From: Azoarcus sp. DD4
GTDB lineage: Bacteria > Pseudomonadota > Gammaproteobacteria > Burkholderiales > Rhodocyclaceae
Length of the DNA stretch: 64,000 nt
NCBI RefSeq assembly: GCF_006496635.1
Contig: NZ_CP022958.1
Location: forward strand, 2,356,001 to 2,420,000
Direction of reading: 5' to 3'
Position numbers and translations under genes: made by a program
The notes under the pieces: model-generated
Told to the model about the DNA's origin: nothing
The model's database searches: none
What the model saw: only the letters and a program-made list of their open reading frames with translations
Shown here: positions 7,092 through 15,509 of the stretch, one piece after another
Layout of the letters: every line of letters begins with the position of its first letter
Position numbering within the stretch: the first letter of the stretch is position 1

Positions 7092-9374
7092 ATGAAGCTC
7101 AACTGCAAACCCCTCGTGCTCGCGGTCCTGGGGGCCCTTTCCTCCGGGGCGCTCGCGGAGCAGACGTCAAATAAGGATGGCGATACCGCCATTCAACTCG
7201 ACGAAGTCGTGATTACCGGCGGCGCGCCGTCGCCCCTGCCGCCCACGGTGCAGGCAGTGGTCGAGGGGGTGACGGCCGAGACCATGGCCGAGTCGATCAA
7301 CGTGGTGAACACCGAGGACGCGCTCAAGTACCTGCCCAGCCTGCAGATCCGCAAGCGCTTCATCGGCGACACCAACGGTATCGTGGCCTCCCGTTCGTCG
7401 GGCACGCTCGCCAGCGCGCGCGCCCTCGTCTATGCCGACGGCCTGCTGCTCTCGAACCTGCTCGGCAACTCCTTTGCCTATCCGCCGCGCTGGGGCCTGG
7501 TGACCGCCGAGGAGATCGCCCGCATCGACGTCCTCTATGGGCCGTTTTCCGCGCTTTATCCGGGCAATTCGATGGGTGCGCTGATCCACATGACGACGCG
7601 GATGCCCGACAAGCTGGAGGCGCACGTCAAGGCGCAAGCCTTTACGCAGGACTTCCGTCTCTACGGCACCGACGAGTCCTTCTCCGGCCATCAGCTGGCC
7701 GCCGCGTTGGGTAGCCGCAGCGGGGCGTGGTCGTGGTGGTTCAACGCCAGCCGCTTGGACAGCGAGGGCCAGCCGATGGGCTTCGTCACCAGGCCCGCCT
7801 CGTCCACGCCGGCCGAGGCCGGCGACACTGTGGCGACGGGGGCGCGGCATGACCGCGATCCGCGCGGCAGCAAGCGCGTGGTGCTGGGCGCCACGGGCAT
7901 GGCGCATACCGTGCAGGATCATGCCAAGCTGAAGCTCGCCTACGACTTCTCCCCGGCGGTGCGCGCCACCTACACCGTCGGCCTGTGGCAGAACGACGCC
8001 GACAACGGCGTCGCCTCCTACCTGCGAGATGGGGCCGGGCGGGCGGTCTACAGCGGCACGGTGAATGTTGACGGCCGGCGTTATACGCTCGCCGCAACCG
8101 ACTTCAGCCCTAGCCGCGCCGAGGCCGAGCACTGGATGCATGGTCTCGCGCTGAAGACGAGCACCGGCGGCGAGTGGGACGGCGAGGCGGTGGTTAGCGT
8201 GTACGACTACGGCAAGGATCTGCTGCGCTCCCCGGGCGCTGCGCTGCCGGCCGCCGGACGGGGCGGCAGCGGCCAGATCGCCGACCTCGAGGGCACCGGC
8301 TGGACCGCCGTCGACCTGCGGGGCGTCTGGCGTGCGGCCGGCGCCCACGAGCTCTCCTTCGGCTACCACGGCGACCACTACAAGCTGCGCACCCTCGTTT
8401 CCAATACCTCCGACTGGATCGACGGCGGCGCCCGAAGCCGCAAGTCGGCCTTCACCGGGGACACCGAGACCACCGCCCTTTACCTGCAGGAGGTGTGGCG
8501 CTTCGCGCCCGCCTGGAGCGCCACCCTGGGTGGCCGCTGGGAGCGCTGGGAGGCGCACGACGGCTCGATCTCGAACGCGACCACGACGCTGCGCTTCGGC
8601 GAGCGCGAGGAACACTTCTTCTCGCCCAAGCTGGCGCTTGCTTACCGCCCGGCGCCGGAATGGATGCTGCGCGCCGCCCTCGCTCGCGCCTACCGCATGC
8701 CTACCGTGGCGGAGCTCTACCAGGGCTCGATCAGCGCCAACACCATCGTGCGGAACGATCCCGGCCTCAAGCCGGAGAAGGCTCTCGCCGCCGAGCTCAC
8801 CGCCGAGCGCGACCTCGGCAACGGCCTCGTGCGCCTCTCCCTGTTCGAGGAGGACGCCGAGGACGCGCTGTTTTCCCAGACCGACGTCACCGTCACGCCT
8901 AACGTCACCAACATCCAGAACATCGACAAGATCCGCACCCGCGGCGTCGAACTCGCGTACCAGGGGGTGGATGTTGGGCTGCGCGGACTGGATCTCGCTG
9001 CGAGCCTGACCTACGCCGACTCGGAGATCCTCGCCAACCGCCGCAACCCGGCGAGCGTCGGCAAGAAGCAGCCGCGCGTGCCCGACTGGCGGGCGGTGCT
9101 GTCGGCCACCTATCGCCAGAGCGAGCGCCTCGCCTACGCCCTCGGCGTCCGCTACAGCGGCCGTCAGTACGGCGAACTCGACAACGGCGACGTCAATGGC
9201 GACACTTACGGCGGCGTGGGGCGCTTCTTCGTCGTCGATGCGCGCGTCAGCTACAAGCTCGCCCGCCAGTGGACCGCGGCGCTCGGCGTCGACAACCTCA
9301 ACGATCAGAAGCACTTCGTGTACCACCCCTATCCGCAGCGCACCTGGGTGGCCGAGCTGAAGGCCGATTTCTGA
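7092..9374 (+). CDS. TonB-dependent outer-membrane receptor, probably for copper or another metal
   Basis: 760 aa from the ATG at 7092; the frame extends upstream but only from here does a signal peptide appear (LAVLGALSSGALA). A TonB box-like segment (LDEVVITGG) is followed by the plug domain (DALKYLPSLQIRKR, LYGPFSALYPGNSMGALI) and a beta-barrel ending in VAELKADF with a terminal Phe, as required for outer-membrane assembly. The substrate is not encoded in any motif I can read. Copper is inferred from the DUF2946 gene before it and the CECC-containing protein and thioredoxin after it, and from the copper block upstream. Confidence 0.88.
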   Translation: MKLNCKPLVLAVLGALSSGALAEQTSNKDGDTAIQLDEVVITGGAPSPLPPTVQAVVEGVTAETMAESINVVNTEDALKYLPSLQIRKRFIGDTNGIVASRSSGTLASARALVYADGLLLSNLLGNSFAYPPRWGLVTAEEIARIDVLYGPFSALYPGNSMGALIHMTTRMPDKLEAHVKAQAFTQDFRLYGTDESFSGHQLAAALGSRSGAWSWWFNASRLDSEGQPMGFVTRPASSTPAEAGDTVATGARHDRDPRGSKRVVLGATGMAHTVQDHAKLKLAYDFSPAVRATYTVGLWQNDADNGVASYLRDGAGRAVYSGTVNVDGRRYTLAATDFSPSRAEAEHWMHGLALKTSTGGEWDGEAVVSVYDYGKDLLRSPGAALPAAGRGGSGQIADLEGTGWTAVDLRGVWRAAGAHELSFGYHGDHYKLRTLVSNTSDWIDGGARSRKSAFTGDTETTALYLQEVWRFAPAWSATLGGRWERWEAHDGSISNATTTLRFGEREEHFFSPKLALAYRPAPEWMLRAALARAYRMPTVAELYQGSISANTIVRNDPGLKPEKALAAELTAERDLGNGLVRLSLFEEDAEDALFSQTDVTVTPNVTNIQNIDKIRTRGVELAYQGVDVGLRGLDLAASLTYADSEILANRRNPASVGKKQPRVPDWRAVLSATYRQSERLAYALGVRYSGRQYGELDNGDVNGDTYGGVGRFFVVDARVSYKLARQWTAALGVDNLNDQKHFVYHPYPQRTWVAELKADF

Positions 9375-9381
9375 TCGAGGC

Positions 9382-9400
9382 GGCGGGCCGCCGGCCCGCC
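9382..9400 (+). other. GC-rich hairpin after the TonB receptor
   Basis: GGCGGGCC pairs with GGCCCGCC across a 3-nt loop, starting 7 bases after the receptor stop. No T tract; it may reduce transcription or protect the receptor message, with partial read-through into the BNR-protein gene. Confidence 0.4.
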
Positions 9401-9452
9401 ATCCGCTCCTGCCCGGGTCGCGCGGCCCCGGCACCGACAGGGAACATCAACG

Positions 9453-10676
9453 ATGTCGAAAACTGGAAGCCCGACCGAGGATCGCGACGACCGCGGCCGC
9501 TGGGCTGCTCGTGCCGGGGCAGTCGTCCTCGCCTTCGCAGCGGTGGTGCACGCCGAGGCCGCACCGGGTACGGACGGACACGCGGGGACCGCTCACGCCG
9601 CTCGGGCGGAGCTCGGCGCGAGCGCCGCCTTCGCCCCGGACGGCACCCTCCACGCCGTGGTGAAGCGCGGCGGGCACATCCTCCTCTACCGCAGCTCCGA
9701 CGCGGGCCGCAGCTGGGACGCGCCGGCCACGGTGAATGCCACTCCCGAGCCGATCTCTGCCGACGGCGAGAACCGGCCCAAGATCGCCTTTGCCGCCGAC
9801 GGTGCGGCGTTGGTGTCATGGACGCGCCCGCTCGCCAAGCGCTTCAGCGGCGAGATCCGCCTTGCCCGCGGCGACGGGCGGGGCGGCTTCGCTGCGCCCA
9901 TCACCGTGCACCGCGATCGCCGCGAGATCACCCACCGCTTCGACAGCCTGCTGGTCGCCGGCGACGGCCGCGTGGTGGTGGCATGGATCGACAAGCGCGA
10001 CCTGGAGGCCGCTGGCGCGGTCGGCCGCGAATATCGCGGCGCCGCCCTCTACGCCGCGGTTTCCGACGACGGCGGCAAGAGCTTCCGGCCCGAGGTGAAG
10101 ATCGCCGACCACTCCTGCGAGTGCTGCCGCATCGCCGTCGCGACGGACGCCGACGGCGCACCGCTCCTCCTCTGGCGCCACGTCTTCGCGCCCAACGAGC
10201 GCGACCACGCCCTCGCCCGCCTCGCCGCCGACGGCGCGCCGCTCGCCGTGGAGCGCGCCACCTTCGACCGCTGGCGCGTCGACGCCTGCCCCCACCACGG
10301 GCCTGCGCTCGCCGTGGCTGCCGATGGCACGCGCCATGCGGTGTGGTTCAACGAGCGGGACGGCGAGGGCCGCGTGTTCTACGGCCGGCTGCGTAACGGA
10401 ACGGTGGAGGGGCAGCGCCCGCTAGGTGGCGAGCGCGCGGCCCATGCCGACGTCGCCGCTGCCGGTGGCCGGGTAGCGCTGGTGTGGAAGGAGTTCGACG
10501 GCGAGCGCACGCGCCTCTACGCCGAGCTCTCCGCGGACGGCGGTGGGAGCTTCCGCCGCACTGAGCTGGCGGCCACCACCGGCGCTTCCGATCAGCCGCG
10601 CATCCTCAGGCGCGGCGACGACTTCTTCGCCTTCTGGCATACGGCGGGCGAAGGCCTGCGGGGGTACGCGTTGTAA
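9453..10676 (+). CDS. Exported BNR/Asp-box beta-propeller (sialidase-like) protein with CECC motif
   Basis: 407 aa. N-terminal membrane or signal segment (AGAVVLAFAAVVHAEA), then several Asp-box motifs (SSDAGRSW, SDDGGKSF, SADGGGSF) typical of a six-bladed sialidase-like propeller. A CECC motif at about residues 223-226 (DHSCECCRIAV) and a CPHHGPAL segment could bind a metal; sialidase catalytic Arg/Tyr residues are not evident, so carbohydrate hydrolysis is unlikely. Starting 78 bases after the receptor stop and overlapping the next gene by one base (TAATG), it appears co-expressed. I infer a periplasmic metal-binding partner of the receptor; no precise function is known to me. Confidence 0.75.
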   Translation: MSKTGSPTEDRDDRGRWAARAGAVVLAFAAVVHAEAAPGTDGHAGTAHAARAELGASAAFAPDGTLHAVVKRGGHILLYRSSDAGRSWDAPATVNATPEPISADGENRPKIAFAADGAALVSWTRPLAKRFSGEIRLARGDGRGGFAAPITVHRDRREITHRFDSLLVAGDGRVVVAWIDKRDLEAAGAVGREYRGAALYAAVSDDGGKSFRPEVKIADHSCECCRIAVATDADGAPLLLWRHVFAPNERDHALARLAADGAPLAVERATFDRWRVDACPHHGPALAVAADGTRHAVWFNERDGEGRVFYGRLRNGTVEGQRPLGGERAAHADVAAAGGRVALVWKEFDGERTRLYAELSADGGGSFRRTELAATTGASDQPRILRRGDDFFAFWHTAGEGLRGYAL

Positions 10677-11134
10677 TGAAAGTCCTGACCTTGTTGTTCG
10701 TTTTCTGCCTGGCCGGTGCCGCAGTCGCCGGCGAACCCTTCCATGCCCTCGACCGCGGGCAGGCGGCGGTGCTCGCCGATCCCGCGGCGCATGCCGTGCC
10801 GACCGTCGTCGCCCTGTGGTCGGCCGACTGCGCTTACTGCAAGAAGAATCTCGCCGTCTTCGCCGCCCTGGCACGGGCTCATCCCGGCCTGCGGCTGGTG
10901 ACGGTGGCGACCGAGCCGGTGGCCGAGGCGGAGGCCGAACCCCTCGATCGCCTCGCCGTCCCCGGCCCGCGCTACGCCTATGGGATGGAGGCACCCGAAG
11001 CGCTCGCCCACGCTCTCGACGGCAGGTGGCGCGGGGAGCTGCCGCGCACCCTGTTGTTCGATGGTCGCGGGGGCTGCGTGGCGGTCTCGGGCGTGATCGG
11101 CGAGGCGGAGGCACGACAGGCGCTTGGGTTCTGA
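10676..11134 (+). CDS. Exported thioredoxin-fold protein (TlpA-like)
   Basis: 152 aa. A clear signal peptide (LLFVFCLAGAAVAG) is followed by a thioredoxin fold with the redox motif CAYC in LWSADCAYCKKN and a later GELPRTLLFDGRG segment containing the cis-Pro. It would act in the periplasm as a disulfide reductant. The start codon overlaps the previous stop (TAATG), giving tight coupling to the BNR protein, whose CECC cysteines are a plausible client. Last gene of the presumed metal-acquisition operon. Confidence 0.85.
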   Translation: MKVLTLLFVFCLAGAAVAGEPFHALDRGQAAVLADPAAHAVPTVVALWSADCAYCKKNLAVFAALARAHPGLRLVTVATEPVAEAEAEPLDRLAVPGPRYAYGMEAPEALAHALDGRWRGELPRTLLFDGRGGCVAVSGVIGEAEARQALGF

Positions 11135-11653
11135 CGCAATCGTGTGGGGCCAGCTGTCCAGATTGAACTCGCTAAGATTCGTCTCTTCGTGCCAAATCGA
11201 ACTCGGTCTCCGAACCGGATGCCCGCGCCTCAATGCCGGATTCCTGCAGAGGCGGCCTTCGGCAGCCATCCGTCACCCATCGGGACGATTCATCTATGTC
11301 CTGCCGGCTGGCCTCCCCGGCCATCCCGGTTTCGGTGAGGAGGCCAAAACGCGTCTGGCGGCGCCGCTGCCTCAGGGCGATGAACATCCGACTGACCCGG
11401 CCGCACAAGACAATTATCGTCGGGTACTGCTACGAGGATGACAAAGTAGTTGCGGCATGCGTAGGTCGAACCGTTGCCGTGAGGCGTATTGGCGGAATTT
11501 GTACGATTCGAGGCGGACACGAGCATGGCCGCTGTGTCTGAAGTTGCCTAAGCTTCAGGCCCATATGGTTCGGTATGCCCGAATTGCGGCCTGACATGGA
11601 GTGCGCTATGGCTCGTCGGAGCGACAAGACGGGCCGGACAGGAGGAATATTTG
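11135..11653 (+). other. Intergenic region without supported gene
   Basis: 519 bases separating the metal-acquisition genes from the acyl-CoA group. Short open frames cross it (one ends DNYRRVLLRG near 11441) but none has a ribosome site, conserved motif or codon pattern that I trust; they may be remnants of a lost gene. Just upstream of the next gene lies a strong GGAGGAAT ribosome site (11641-11648). Confidence 0.4.
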
Positions 11654-12668
11654 ATGCAGGGGCTGCTCGACTACGGTGCAGGTATCTATGCATTCGACGC
11701 GGGATATGTGCGCCCGGCGCCCGGCGCTCGCCGCGATCCATCTCGTCGTCGACGATGGCCGGGTCGCCGTCATCGACAGCGGTAACGAAGCATCGCTGCC
11801 GCGTGTGGAGGAGGCATTGTTCGCCCTTGGCCTGACGGCGGCCAACGTGGACTACGTGGTCCTGACCAACGTCCACCTCGACCACGCGGGCGGAGCCGGG
11901 ATCATGATGCAGCGCTTCCCTCACGCGCGGCTCGTTGTGCATCCGCGCGGCGTGCGCCACATGGCCGATCCGCGCTCGCTGTGGGACGCTGTCTGCGCAG
12001 TCTATGGCGTGGAGCAGACGCGCGCGCTTTATGGTGAGCTCGTCCCGGTGCCGGCCGAGCGGATCGTCGCAGCGGCCAACGGTTCGCGCCTTCGTCTCGG
12101 TTCGTGCAGGCTCGAGATACTCGAGACCCCGGGGCACGCGAAGCATCACATCTGTATCCGCGATCTGGATACAGGCGGAATCTTCACCGGGGACGCTTTT
12201 GGCTTGTCATACCGTGAATTCGACGAACCGGCGGAGCCGGATGCGGAAGGTGCGGATGATTCTGGCATGCGCAGCTTCGTCTTCCCGACGACTTCGCCCA
12301 GCCAGTTCGATCCGGTCGCCATCAACCGCTCAATCGACCGGTTGATGGCGCGGCAGCCGCCAGCCGTGTACCTCACGCACTTCGGCCGGATTCGCCCCGT
12401 GCCGCAGCTCGTCGCCCGCCTGCGCCGCCTGATCGACGCTCATGTCGCGATCGCGCTGCGCGAACGCAACGGCGGGACAGACCGGGAAGCGCGCATCCGC
12501 GCCGGGCTCGCGAGGCTCCTGCTCGACGAGTTGCGTGAGTTCGGCTCCACTGTCCCGCATGAGCGTGTGCTCGAGCTGATGGCCATCGACCTCGATCTCA
12601 ACGCTCAGGGTCTGGAGTGTTGGCTCCAAACGGCTGCCGATGCGCGCCTTGTAGAGCGTACGCCTTGA
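11654..12668 (+). pseudogene. Metallo-beta-lactamase fold hydrolase, frameshifted near its start
   Basis: The natural start is the ATG at 11654 behind GGAGGAAT. It reads LLDYGAGIYAFDAGYVRPA, then leaves frame at a 7-bp tandem duplication (11713-11726); the remaining protein (ALAAIHLVVDDG onward, to 12668) continues in another frame. Removing one repeat copy restores VRPALAAIHL and a protein of about 335 aa. Later landmarks fit the family: DHAGG, ETPGHAKHH, FTGDAFG and YLTHFG. The zinc motif reads NVHLDH where HxHxDH is expected, so the first His ligand is replaced by Asn. The shifted frame could start weakly at GTG 11676, but that would lose the first beta strand. Probably inactive, or a sequencing error. 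Confidence 0.75.
11713..11726 (+). repeat. 7-bp tandem duplication causing a frameshift
   Basis: CCCGGCG occurs twice back to back inside the fifth strand-coding part of the metallo-beta-lactamase gene. Deleting one copy rejoins the two halves of the coding frame exactly, so the duplication is the probable lesion. Confidence 0.8.
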
Positions 12669-12742
12669 TCGGGCTGCAGACTGCGTGCATCGCGGCGGCC
12701 AAGACGCCACGGGAATCATCGAACCAGCCGAAGAGGGCAGGA

Positions 12743-13051
12743 ATGGGAAGGGCGGCAGTCCGTGAGTTCAAGAGGGCAATGCGTGCGGCGCTGCGACCGC
12801 AGGCGTCGGCGGACGAGAGCGAGCGTGCCCGCGCTTCGGCGCTGGCGCTTCTCGATCGCAGCATCCGCTTCGGCCACGACCGTGTGGCACTCCTCCGCTT
12901 GGCGGCGGCGGTGCGGCTGGGCGCCCGCGTCTCCGCCGAGCAGTGGCAGTACTGCGAGGCCGCCATGGCCCGGATCGGCGACGAGGCGCTGTACGACAGG
13001 CTCATCGAGACGGTTCGACATCAAGTCATTCAAAGGAGAGAAACAGCATGA
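12743..13051 (+). CDS. Small helical protein of unknown function
   Basis: 102 aa from the ATG at 12743, preceded by GGCAGG. Rich in Arg and Ala with predicted long helices (EFKRAMRAALRPQ, ALALLDRSIRFGHDRVALLRLAAAVRLG). No recognised family. The support for it being real is that its TGA overlaps the ATG of the next gene by four bases (ATGA), the usual sign of translational coupling, and that its frame is uninterrupted. It may be a regulator or partner of the acyl-CoA enzymes but nothing in the sequence proves this. Confidence 0.55.
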   Translation: MGRAAVREFKRAMRAALRPQASADESERARASALALLDRSIRFGHDRVALLRLAAAVRLGARVSAEQWQYCEAAMARIGDEALYDRLIETVRHQVIQRRETA

Positions 13052-13896
13052 TCATTGGGGTAGGGGTGATCGGTGCCGGCACCATGGGCGCCGGAATCGC
13101 GCAGATCTGCGCCACCACGGGCGTTCAGGTGACGATGGTGGATGTGTCGCCGGCGGCAATCGATCGCGGGCAGAGCGCGATCGCCGGTAGCCTCGAGCGG
13201 CTGGTGAGCAAGGAAAAGCTCACCGCCGCGCAAAAGGCCGAGGCGCTCGCGCGCCTCCGAGCCACCACCGACTACGCGGAGCTTGCCGACGCGCAGCTGG
13301 TGATCGAAGCGGCGACCGAGAGTCTGGAGCTCAAGTTGCGCATCCTGCGCCAGGTCGACGAGATCGTGGCCAAGGACGCCATCATCGCCACCAACACCTC
13401 GTCGCTCTCGATCACCCAGCTCGCCGCGGTGGTGTCGGCGCCTGCGCGCTTCATCGGCATGCACTTCTTCAATCCGGTGCCGATGATGGCGCTGGTCGAG
13501 CTCATCCGTGGGCTGCAGACCTCCGACGAAACCCATGCGCGCGTGCTCGCCTTCGCCGGGCAGATCGGCAAGACCCCGATCACCGCGAAGAACAGCCCGG
13601 GCTTCGCCGTCAACCGCATCCTGTGCCCGATGATCAACGAGGCGGTCTTCGCGTTGCAGGAAGGCCTCGCCACGGCCGAGGACATCGACGCCGGGATGAA
13701 GCTCGGCTGCAACCACCCGATCGGCCCGCTGGCGCTCGCCGACATGATCGGCCTCGATACGCTGCTCGCGATCATGCAAATGTTCTACGAGGGGTTCGAC
13801 GATCCCAAGTACCGGCCGGCGCCGCTGCTCAAGGAGATGGTCGCGGCGGGCTACCTCGGCCGCAAGAGCGGGCGCGGGTTCTACGCCTACGCCTGA
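13048..13896 (+). CDS. hbd: 3-hydroxybutyryl-CoA / 3-hydroxyacyl-CoA dehydrogenase
   Basis: 282 aa, the usual size of the single-domain enzyme. N-terminal Rossmann fold with GAGTMGAGIAQ for NAD(P), the catalytic His in GMHFFNPVPMM, and the NSPGFAVNR signature leading into the helical C-terminal domain. It oxidises (S)-3-hydroxyacyl-CoA to 3-oxoacyl-CoA in beta-oxidation, or the reverse in butyrate/PHB metabolism; paaH is the phenylacetate counterpart. A GGAGAG ribosome site lies 8 bases before the ATG. Preceded by a coupled small gene and followed 84 bases later by a cobalamin adenosyltransferase. Confidence 0.92.
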   Translation: MIIGVGVIGAGTMGAGIAQICATTGVQVTMVDVSPAAIDRGQSAIAGSLERLVSKEKLTAAQKAEALARLRATTDYAELADAQLVIEAATESLELKLRILRQVDEIVAKDAIIATNTSSLSITQLAAVVSAPARFIGMHFFNPVPMMALVELIRGLQTSDETHARVLAFAGQIGKTPITAKNSPGFAVNRILCPMINEAVFALQEGLATAEDIDAGMKLGCNHPIGPLALADMIGLDTLLAIMQMFYEGFDDPKYRPAPLLKEMVAAGYLGRKSGRGFYAYA

Positions 13897-13979
13897 CGTG
13901 GCGGTCGGCAAATGAACGTATTGGTGCCAGTCAATCGCACGGCGGGCGAGCCGTAGGCTTGCCGGAAGGGGCGTCATCC

Positions 13980-14798
13980 ATGGGACACCGACTGTCCAAA
14001 ATCTCTACGCGGACCGGCGACGCCGGCACGACCGGCCTGGGCGACGGCAGCCGCGTCTCGAAGGACAGCCTGCGCATCCATGCGCTGGGCGAGGTCGACG
14101 AAGCGAATTCGCTGATCGGCGTGCTGCTGGTCGAAGACTTGCCGGCCGCCACGCGGGCGCTGCTGACCGAGGTGCAGCTCGATCTCTTCGATCTCGGCGG
14201 CGAGCTGTCGATACCCGGCATGGACCTGCTCGACGAGGGCCAGGTCGGGCTGCTCGAGCGCGAGCTCGACGCGATGAACGAAACGCTGGCGCCGCTCAAG
14301 GACTTCATCCTGCCCGGCGGCACGCGCACGGCCGCGCTCGCGCACCAGGCCCGCGCCGTCTGCCGGCGTGCGGAGCGTGCCGTGGTCGGCCTGGCTGGCG
14401 CGGAAACCGTACGGGAGGCGCCGCGCCGTTACCTGAACCGCCTGTCGAACCTGCTGTTCGTGCTGCGCGAGCTCGCCGGACTCGACGCCGTAGCCAAGCT
14501 CTTCGGCCGCGAGGAGGTCACGCCGGCGCCGTGCTTCGCGCATGCCATCGGCGCAAATGTGGCTCGCGTGCTCGCAATCGACGACGACCGGGCCCGAGCA
14601 GGTGGCCGCGCGGCCGGGATGGGAGGGCGTCCCGGCGGTGCGCGACGGCGAGCTCCACGAGATCAAGTCTCCGCTGATCCTGCAGCCCGGCCCGGCGGCG
14701 CTGACCGACGGGCTCGTCGCCCCGCACGAAATCATCGTGGGCTGGGCTGGCAAACACATCCATTAGAGGGCGACCCATGTTCAATGCCATCCTGTTGA
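13980..14798 (+). CDS. Cob(I)alamin adenosyltransferase (PduO type) with aberrant C terminus
   Basis: Residues about 1-165 are a PduO-type ATP:cob(I)alamin adenosyltransferase: the N-terminal KISTRTGDAGTTGLGDGSR ATP-binding segment, GEVDEANS, CRRAERAVV and RYLNRLSN (the last residue is usually Asp). The family normally ends soon after this point, near residue 185. Here the frame runs on for about 100 residues of Arg/Gly-rich sequence without family resemblance, because the DNA after about 14,540 belongs in another frame to a BtuF-like gene. It makes adenosylcobalamin for B12-dependent mutases such as methylmalonyl-CoA mutase. The enzyme may still work if the odd tail is tolerated. Confidence 0.75.
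   Translation: MGHRLSKISTRTGDAGTTGLGDGSRVSKDSLRIHALGEVDEANSLIGVLLVEDLPAATRALLTEVQLDLFDLGGELSIPGMDLLDEGQVGLLERELDAMNETLAPLKDFILPGGTRTAALAHQARAVCRRAERAVVGLAGAETVREAPRRYLNRLSNLLFVLRELAGLDAVAKLFGREEVTPAPCFAHAIGANVARVLAIDDDRARAGGRAAGMGGRPGGARRRAPRDQVSADPAARPGGADRRARRPARNHRGLGWQTHPLEGDPCSMPSC
14542..14766 (+). pseudogene. C-terminal remnant of a BtuF-like cobalamin-binding protein
   Basis: In a frame different from the adenosyltransferase tail, this stretch encodes QMWLAC, PEQVAARPGWEGVPAVRDG and SPLILQPGPAALTDGL, the typical C-terminal end of periplasmic cobalamin-binding proteins of BtuF type. Only about 70 of the expected 280 or so residues remain and there is no signal peptide or start. Upstream it dissolves into Arg-rich nonsense at about 14,540. 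I read it as the surviving end of a btuF-like gene joined to the adenosyltransferase gene by a deletion. Ends 10 bases before the next ATG. Confidence 0.7.
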
Positions 14799-15469
14799 GC
14801 CAGGACGACAAGCGTACGCGTGCCGAGCTCGCGCGCCTCGGCGAAGCGCAACTGCCCGTGGGAAACGTCAAGCTGCGCATCGAGTATTCGACGCTCAACT
14901 ACAAGGACGCGCTGGCCATGACCGGGCGCGGCCTGGTCGTCAAGTCCTGGCCGATGGTGCCCGGCATCGATCTCGCCGGGGTGGTCGAGCGCAGCGCGCA
15001 TCCGGTATGGCAGCCCGGACAGCGTGTGGTGGTCACCGGCTGGGGCCTGGGCGAAACCCGCTGGGGCGGACTGGCGCAGAAGGCGCGGCTCGACGCCGAG
15101 TGCCTGCTGCCCTTGCCGAGCGCCTATACGCCGCGCCAGGCGATGGCGATCGGCACCGCGGGGTTTACCGCAGCCCTGTGCGCGATGGCCCTGCAGCGTC
15201 ACGGCCTTCGGCCCGACAGCGGCGAAGTGCTCGTCACGGGGGCCGCGGGCGGCGTCGGCTCGATCGCGGTCGCGCTGCTCGCCGGGCTGGGCTACACGGT
15301 CGTCGCCTCGACCGGCCGCAGTCACGAAGCTGGCTACCTGCGCGCCCTCGGTGCTGCGCGCATCGTCGACCGTGCCGAGCTTTCGGCCCCGGGCAAGGCC
15401 ATCGATCATGCCTCGCACATTCTCGACGGGCAGGTGCGCGGGCGCACCGTCGTCGACGTCGATCGTTAA
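14777..15469 (+). pseudogene. acuI: Acrylyl-CoA reductase (AcuI/YhdH family), internally deleted
   Basis: 230 aa where the family has about 325-330. The start (NAILLSQDD), NYKDALAM, PGIDLAGVVE, GWGLGE and the nucleotide-binding VTGAAGGVGSIAVALL are intact up to DRAELSAPGK at about residue 204. It then jumps directly to HILDGQVRGRTVVDVDR, which is the normal extreme C terminus. Roughly 95 residues, holding the rest of the NADPH-domain and substrate lid, are missing while the frame is kept. AcuI reduces toxic acrylyl-CoA to propionyl-CoA with NADPH, for example during 3-hydroxypropionate or DMSP metabolism. As it stands the protein is very unlikely to be active. Confidence 0.75.
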
Positions 15470-15509
15470 GAATACATCCATTTCCTACGCCCCTCGCACG
15501 GAACCGAAA

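Noticed and set aside
7167..9434. Very long minus-strand open frame (755 codons) opposite the TonB receptor
   Set aside because: Mirror of a high-GC coding gene; its translation is low-complexity and has no motif, whereas the plus-strand gene has a signal peptide, plug and barrel.
9453..10676. True exo-sialidase function for the BNR protein
   Set aside because: Asp boxes are present but the arginine triad and nucleophilic Tyr expected of sialidases are not recognisable, and the context is metal-related.
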